Of a stretch of 64,000 nt of DNA, positions 58,930 to 64,000 are shown in pieces. Position numbers and translations under genes: made by a program. This DNA comes from Polytrichum commune (Eukaryota > Streptophyta > Polytrichopsida > Polytrichales > Polytrichaceae): NCBI GenBank assembly GCA_950295325.1, contig OX485808.1:1864501-1928500 (forward strand), given 5' to 3'. The notes beneath the pieces were generated by a model. It worked only from the letters and a program-made list of their open reading frames with translations. It did not search any database and was not told the DNA's origin. Every line of letters begins with the position of its first letter. The first letter of the stretch is position 1.

Positions 58930-60700
58930 ATTTTGATTTCAGGCCTAATCACAACCTTCCCAACAACTAACCCAAACTAAATTCAAAGTCAAATAATATG
59001 TTTTGGTGTAATCAACATCTTGGCATATAAACTAAATTCACACTCTACCATCCAACCTACCTCTACAAAAGAAGGAATAATTTTGTTGGTGTGTTAATAA
59101 ACACACATTCTAACTAGGAAAGAAAGTAGAGGAGTTTCTCCAACCTTTCTTTTAGGCCATTGAGAATGCATGCTAAAGGAATTTTTCCTAACTACATTGA
59201 AGCAGGGCTTCGCCCAAGCATTAGAGGAAGAGAGAGAGCTACAAGGTGGAAGGAGGGTTTTTAAACTCTCTCACAAAAGGGTTGGACCCTTCCTCCACCG
59301 GATCCATTTTTCAAACTCTTTCCCAAAATTTTGGCTCGGGGGTTTTCCCGGTTGAAGTTGTCACCCTCTCACCGAGGTGGCTCCGACGGGTACCTTAGAA
59401 ATCTTTCTAATTTTTCCGCCATCGAGTTGGCAAGGGGGCAAGTGGTCAAGTAGCCCCCTTGCTCTCTTTCTAATTTTCTTCAAAAGTCTTCAAGCCGATT
59501 TCGTCTTCTTACGCAAAACACCTCCAACATTTTTGTGTGCCTCACACTAACTAATAAACTAACACTTGCTTAGCTAGCATCTATTAACATTTGCTTAATA
59601 GCTAGCATCTACTAATATTTGCTTAGCTAGTTGTTTTTACTAGCTAGCATATTTTTTCTACTTTGCTATCTTCTAGCACTACTTAGTTTCATTTTGACCT
59701 TCCTTCTTCTAGGCTAAATGCTAAATGAACTAATTTTCCCTAAATTCCCTATCAATTCTAACTTTCAATGCTAACATTCTAACTAAAAGTGATCCTGCGG
59801 AGTGGTGGACCACTCAAAGGGTTCACAGGGACCGAGACACACTATTTTGAACAAATGTGACTCTCATAAATTTGATTTCAGGCGTACTAAACAACTTACC
59901 AACTTACCAACTTTACACTTAAATCAGATTTCAGGCCTAATCACAACCTAAGCAACATATAACCCAAACTCACTTCACACTAAAATCAGATTCAAGCCTA
60001 ATCACAACCATAGCAACATCTAACCCAACTGATTTCACACTCACATCAAATTCAGGCGTAATCACAACCTTCCCAAATTCTAACCTTCACTCACTTCACA
60101 TTGAAATCAGCTTTCGGGCATAATCACAAGCTAAGCAATATATATCCCAAACTCACTTCACACTTAAATTAGATTCAAGCCTAATCACAACCATAGCAAC
60201 ATCTAACCCAATTGATTTTACACTTAATTCAGCCCACTTAAGACCCTTGTCTAGGGTGTCTCGGGACCGAGACACCCCTTTTTGACCAAATCTGCCTCTC
60301 AGAAATTTGATTTCAGGCCTACTAAACACCTTACCAACTTCACACTTAAATCAGATTTCAGGCATAATCACAAGCTAAGCAACATATATCCCAAACTCAG
60401 TTCACACTTAATTCAGATTCAAGCCTAATAACAACCATAGCAACATCTAACATTAACTCATTTCACACTCACATCAGATTCAGGCCTAATCACAACCAGC
60501 CCAAATTGTAACCTAACTCACTTCACTCTCAATTCAGCCCACTTTAGACCCCCCCCCTTTAGGGTATCTCGGTACCGAGACACACTGATGAGAATAATGC
60601 TGAGTTTCATAAATCTTATTTCAGGCCTAATCACAACCTAATCAACATATATGCCAAACTCACTTCACACTTAAATCATATTCAAGCCTACTCACAACCA
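58930..60700. repeat. Satellite array, second locus
   Basis: The same AGGCCTAATCACAACC units and the same GTGTCTCGG..CCGAGACAC hairpin words (near 59825, 60257 and 60565) as at 12480-15240. The array is interrupted from about 59040 to 59820 by an LTR-like insertion and ends at about 60700, where CGGTGAG repeats begin. Confidence 0.85.
59040..59820 (+). mobile_element. LTR-like insertion in the satellite
   Basis: The part 59040-59690 is the inverted counterpart of 1-630. It contains TGTTGGTGTGTTAATAAAC, a long purine-rich middle and GCTAGCATCTA words. Satellite sequence resumes at about 59820 with GGGACCGAGACACAC. No coding region and no certain target duplication. Confidence 0.55.
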
Positions 60701-60715
60701 CAAGAATGCTACGAT

Positions 60716-60755
60716 GTGAGCGGTGAGCGGTGAGCGGTGAGCAGATCTCGTGAGC
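60716..60755. repeat. GTGAGCG short tandem repeat
   Basis: GAGCGGTGAGCGGTGAGC words, complementary to the CGCTCAC words at 4228-4465 and similar to 7727-7770. They start exactly where the satellite is cut, so they may be a transposon end. Confidence 0.45.
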
Positions 60756-60964
60756 AGAAAATCAAAATTTAAAACTCCATTTAACTAAAGTTAGGACCCC
60801 TATGACCGTGGATTTAGGACATATTTGAAGTTTAATTTTGGAATTATGAGGCCGATATTTATGGAGTGCCTAATTTTTAGGACCAAAAGTTTCTTAAAAT
60901 TACCAACAAGTCCCTATGGCCGTGGGAAAATTCAGTGTGGTTGAGAAGATGGTGGACCTATGGG

Positions 60965-61130
60965 AAGAGGCCTCGGATCCGAGGCCTCTTAGTTGTGGGT
61001 AGCTTATGCTTCAAAATCAAAATGTTATGTATATTTGAGTTGGCTACTTGTTTTCGCATTTGGCCATTTCTTGTATGTTCTAGCATGAGGAGGAGGTTTG
61101 GAAAGAGGCCTCGGATCCGAGGCCTCTTTC
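60965..61130. repeat. Two perfect long palindromes in a tandem duplication
   Basis: 60965-60990 (26 bp) and 61101-61130 (30 bp) are perfect palindromes sharing the core AGGCCTCGGATCCGAGGCCT. Each is followed by a similar stretch (TTGTGG.TAG, ATCAAAATGTTA, GGCTACTTGT), so a block of about 140 bp has been duplicated. Confidence 0.9.
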
Positions 61131-61539
61131 TTGTGGATAGGATATGCTTGAGAAATCAAAATGTTAGGTGTATTTGGTTTGGCTACTTGTCTTTAGATTG
61201 TCTACTAGTTGACGACCACAATAGTGTAGTGTTATTTGAGAACAACGACAAGATGCATTCAACAAGACAATTGGAATATTAAAAACCACACCACACTTTA
61301 TAAATCCAAACACTCAAACATTAACAAGTAACCAAGTGGTGTTAGAAAATATTTTGAACAATATAAAAAAAAACGAAGTCAAAAGTTAACTTAAATATGC
61401 AATTTCATATATGCAATCCCAAAAACTCCGAAAGTGATACACATACAATGAATTCCATGCGGAATGAGTGCACAAACTGAAAAACCAACGGAAGAAAAAA
61501 TGGTATATTAGATAGTACACTGACATTCACATGAAGCTA

Positions 61540-63023
61540 TTACATCAGATCCGAATCACTGTGATCACCTGATGATGAAGACATTCTAGAATCAGTAATA
61601 TATGCATCAGAGGAGGCCTGACCATCAGATTCTAAAGCTTCTATATCCAAAAACTCTAAAACTCTTCCCGGACGATATTTAGATGTAAAAATCTGATAAG
61701 AACCTCCAGCTAGTTGATTAGCAATATCATTTGCATATGTAGGAAGTTGCCAAGACTTTGGAGGGCTGGGATAGAATTTAGGGTCACAAAAAAAAGGCCG
61801 GTGAATAGGATAGCTCAATTTATCGCATCTGCAAATGCCAATGGTACCATGTTCATAACTCAACTTTATAAGAAATGACAGCAAAAAACATAACACAGGT
61901 AAGAGAATTTGTGGACCTTACTCACTTAGTAAACCGAGATCTTTTCACAATCCTCTCTACGGGGATATCTTCACCCTCAGGATCCTCTAAACTGGTGACA
62001 CGGTCTTCAAGAGTGACTTCAGAGGCTGCTCTAGAGATAATCAATGGAGCAAGTAAGGCCTCAAAAATATCAACATCAGCCTCTAATGCCACAATGTGAC
62101 GGTGCAAATTGCGGCATGCATGAATGGAAGATCCTGCAAATAAAGAAGTTGGAAAAAACTTAGTACAAAAATAACTATGAATTTTGTAGACCAAAACAAT
62201 ATTAACGATTAACCAACTGAAATGGAAGATTACAAAGACATACCGGTCACTGCCGTGCAGTCTAGAATAATATCCCATGGGGAGCTACATGCTTCAATTA
62301 GCATTTGCATTAGAAGCACGGATTTTTCACGAGGCCCTCGCCATGGTGTGGATCCATTAGTTAGCTGGTCCTCACGAGAGACCAAGTTCTGGAGAATATC
62401 ATCCCGTGCAACATCCACCCCATAAGGATCCAATGCAGGGACAAGGCGAAATGAAGACTTCGATGCAGGTGACCCCGGCACGTTCCTGACCGCCAATGAA
62501 ATACCGAACCTCATGGTCTACAATGTACCAGACATAAAGAACAACATTAGTTTACAAAGTAAACAACACAACTGCATGAGTATAATACTTAGGTGGGTCT
62601 ATACTCAGAACTACCTCAAGGATTAAATTGAAACTGAATGCGGTGATCAGCAAGAAGACATAAGGTTTATCTTACAATTGATGCTGGATTTAATGGGGAT
62701 GTGAGATGAAGGCGGTTCATTCCCCACCACTCTTTCCGAATTGCAAAACCATACGATTTGCAATATCCAAGAATATTGGACTTCGTACTCATGCGAAAAG
62801 GGTGAAACAAAATAATTGCCCCGTCGTCGTGCAGATGTTCGTCGGCAAAGTCAAAGAGTGGTTGTAACCACTCTTTCGATTCTTGATTCCAAGCGGGAAT
62901 GGACGACGGTGGGTCTGATATGCCAGGAACAGGAAGACCTTCCGGTATATCTGCAAGAATCAAGTCCAAACAGGGATGGTCCTCCGGAGAACCCTTGTAG
63001 TGCCGGATTTTGTCTTTTGAGTG
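61540..63023 (-). CDS. DNA methyltransferase-like protein (permuted N4/N6 type, partial)
   Basis: Four exons (about 63023-62676, 62517-62244, 62133-61926, 61828-61540) join in frame to a TAG/TGA-free ORF ending SDSDLM. Exon a has LDLILADIPEG, where a methylase D-P-P-Y/F motif would lie, then DDGAIILFHPF and YGFAIRKEWWG. Exon b has WRGPREKSVLLMQMLIEAC and then ILDCTAVTG, which continues into exon c as GSSIHACRN and IVALEADVDIF. This is the classical order motif IV, then motif I and the SAM-binding acidic residue, found in beta-type N4/N6 methylases. Catalytic D-P-P-Y is altered, so it may be an inactive relative. Upstream exons are lost or lie in the satellite. Related to the methylase half of the gene at 36.0-37.5 kb. 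Confidence 0.7.
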
Positions 63024-63059
63024 CTGCACCCAGCTCAACCCCCAGCTACCCTTAGACTC

Positions 63060-63372
63060 AAATCAAATTCAGTCACATATCAACTCCTAACCCCTAACCA
63101 GATTCCCTCAACCCACAGTCAAGCTCAAATTCATATCAAAATCACTAACATATTAGACCCTAAACAGAGTGTGTCGGGGCCGAGAGACCTCTTACGAGTC
63201 CTACATTTCAATTTCAGAGTCTTAGAAAAATCAAAACTTTATACATTTACCCCCTACCAGAATCCCCTCTTCCCTCACCCACCCTTAGACTCAAATCATA
63301 ATCAGTCAAATATCAACTCCTAACCCCCAAACCAGATTCCCTCAACCCACAGTCAAGCTCAAATTCATATAT
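63060..63372 (+). repeat. Satellite-related ~233-bp repeat
   Basis: The TCAACTCCTAACCCC..AACC block with following CCCTCAACCCACAGTCAAGC occurs near 63080 and again near 63314. A GTGTCGGGGCCGAGAGAC word resembles the hairpin of the main satellite. Confidence 0.7.
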
Positions 63373-63412
63373 CACTATATTCGTTAAATTGAGACTTTTT
63401 GGGCATTTTGAG
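63373..63412 (+). repeat. Left terminus of another DUF7869-type transposon
   Basis: CACTATATTCGTTAAATTG, then GAGACTTTTT and GAGAC. It matches the ends at 3776, 25701 and 41808. The element would extend rightward out of the window. Confidence 0.7.
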
Positions 63413-64000
63413 ACATTCACATAAATAAGAACAAGGATAAATGGAACACATATTGGAGAAAGTTGTAAGATGCGAACACTTTGAAGCGGGTGTTTAGAAC
63501 AAGAACCCCGCTAATAACTCAATATTTGGGATTGTTTAGGGTGGGCAATCCAAACCTTAGGCCAAGTTGAAGGGGAAATCTTAAAACATTCATATTATCG
63601 CACAAAAACTTGTATGAATATGGTTTAGGTAGGGCAATCCAAACCATAGATCATATTGAAGGGGAAATATGTGAACCAATATAATATAACATACAAAATA
63701 TTCCAAACTCATATTTGTGATGGTTTAGGTAGGGCAATCCAAACCTTAGACCATATGGAAGGGGAAATCATGTGACACTTATATTATTGCAAAAAAAAAA
63801 CATACAAAGTGTGGCATGTAAAATGCATAGCATGCTAACACAACACATCCATTGGATAGTGCGACCCCAAATGTTCTTGCCTATGGCCCAAAACCCTACG
63901 CCTACTATGGCCTATCTAGCCTCGGAGACTACCTATTTTTCTTTTGCTTCATTTTCTTTTGCTTTTTTTTCTTTTGCCTCTTTTTCTTTTGCCTCTTTTT
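63413..64000. other. Subterminal repeats of the element entering at 63373
   Basis: A GGTTTAGGTAGGGCAATCC sentence followed by AAACC and GGGGAAAT occurs near 63535 (variant), 63622 and 63722, at about 90-100 bp intervals. The window ends in a CTTTTGC-rich run. Confidence 0.7.

Overview
The window is nuclear DNA of a green plant. Genes have GT..AG introns, the LTR retrotransposons use a TGGTATCAGAGC primer site or carry a plant-type chromodomain, a degenerate TTTAGGG-type repeat is present near 32.2 kb, and a plant LRR receptor-kinase fragment lies in an intron. The protein families (SWIM-type transposase, DUF7869-like transposase, ParB/DNA-methylase-like proteins) made me think of a non-seed plant such as a bryophyte, lycophyte or fern; that is inference. 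I see no tRNA, rRNA or ordinary housekeeping gene. Nearly everything is mobile DNA, nested several layers deep.

Layout. 0-8.9 kb: an LTR-like inverted copy at the left edge, the 3' end of a DUF7869-like transposase with its terminal repeat (ends 3776), and a dead SWIM-type transposase (4.48-6.53 kb). 8.95-25.7 kb: a minus-strand ParB-like pseudogene whose exons run from 25.64 kb down to about 11.65 kb. One intron is filled by a 2.7 kb satellite. One exon is split by a solo LTR (15340-24079, target duplication GCAGT), and inside that LTR, within its own minisatellite, sits a chromodomain LTR retrotransposon (15877-22762, target duplication AAGGC).

25.7-41.8 kb: a putative 16.1 kb DNA transposon. 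Its ends read CACTATATTCG. It carries a multi-exon DUF7869-like transposase (minus), a large four-exon gene fusing a ParB-like domain to a DNA-methyltransferase-like domain (plus, about 1377 aa), an NLI/FCP1-type HAD phosphatase-like exon, and a proline-rich two-exon ORF. Scattered only within this element are about 30 copies of a 16-bp palindrome, ACGAACGNNCGTTCGT. They form an array upstream of the transposase gene and a second array in the inferred 5' intron of the ParB-methylase gene; pairs sit inside introns, and two lie within coding exon. I regard the ParB-like protein plus its parS-like palindrome array as the most likely undescribed system here.

41.8-58.5 kb: a second, unrelated DDE-type transposase gene (plus, 45.73-49.68 kb) converges on a three-exon gene (minus, 57.75-53.51 kb) for a 712-aa coiled-coil/zinc-binding/AT-hook protein. 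A reversed solo LTR lies between them, and LRR-kinase fragments lie in the large intron of the latter. 58.5-64 kb: acidic exons, the same satellite as at 12.5-15.2 kb, a minus-strand four-exon DNA-methyltransferase-like gene (63.02-61.54 kb), two perfect 26-30 bp palindromes, and another CACTATATTCG terminus at 63373 leading out of the window.

Coordinates of exons come from reading ORFs, splice sites and phase by eye. Family assignments rest on motif recognition without database searches.
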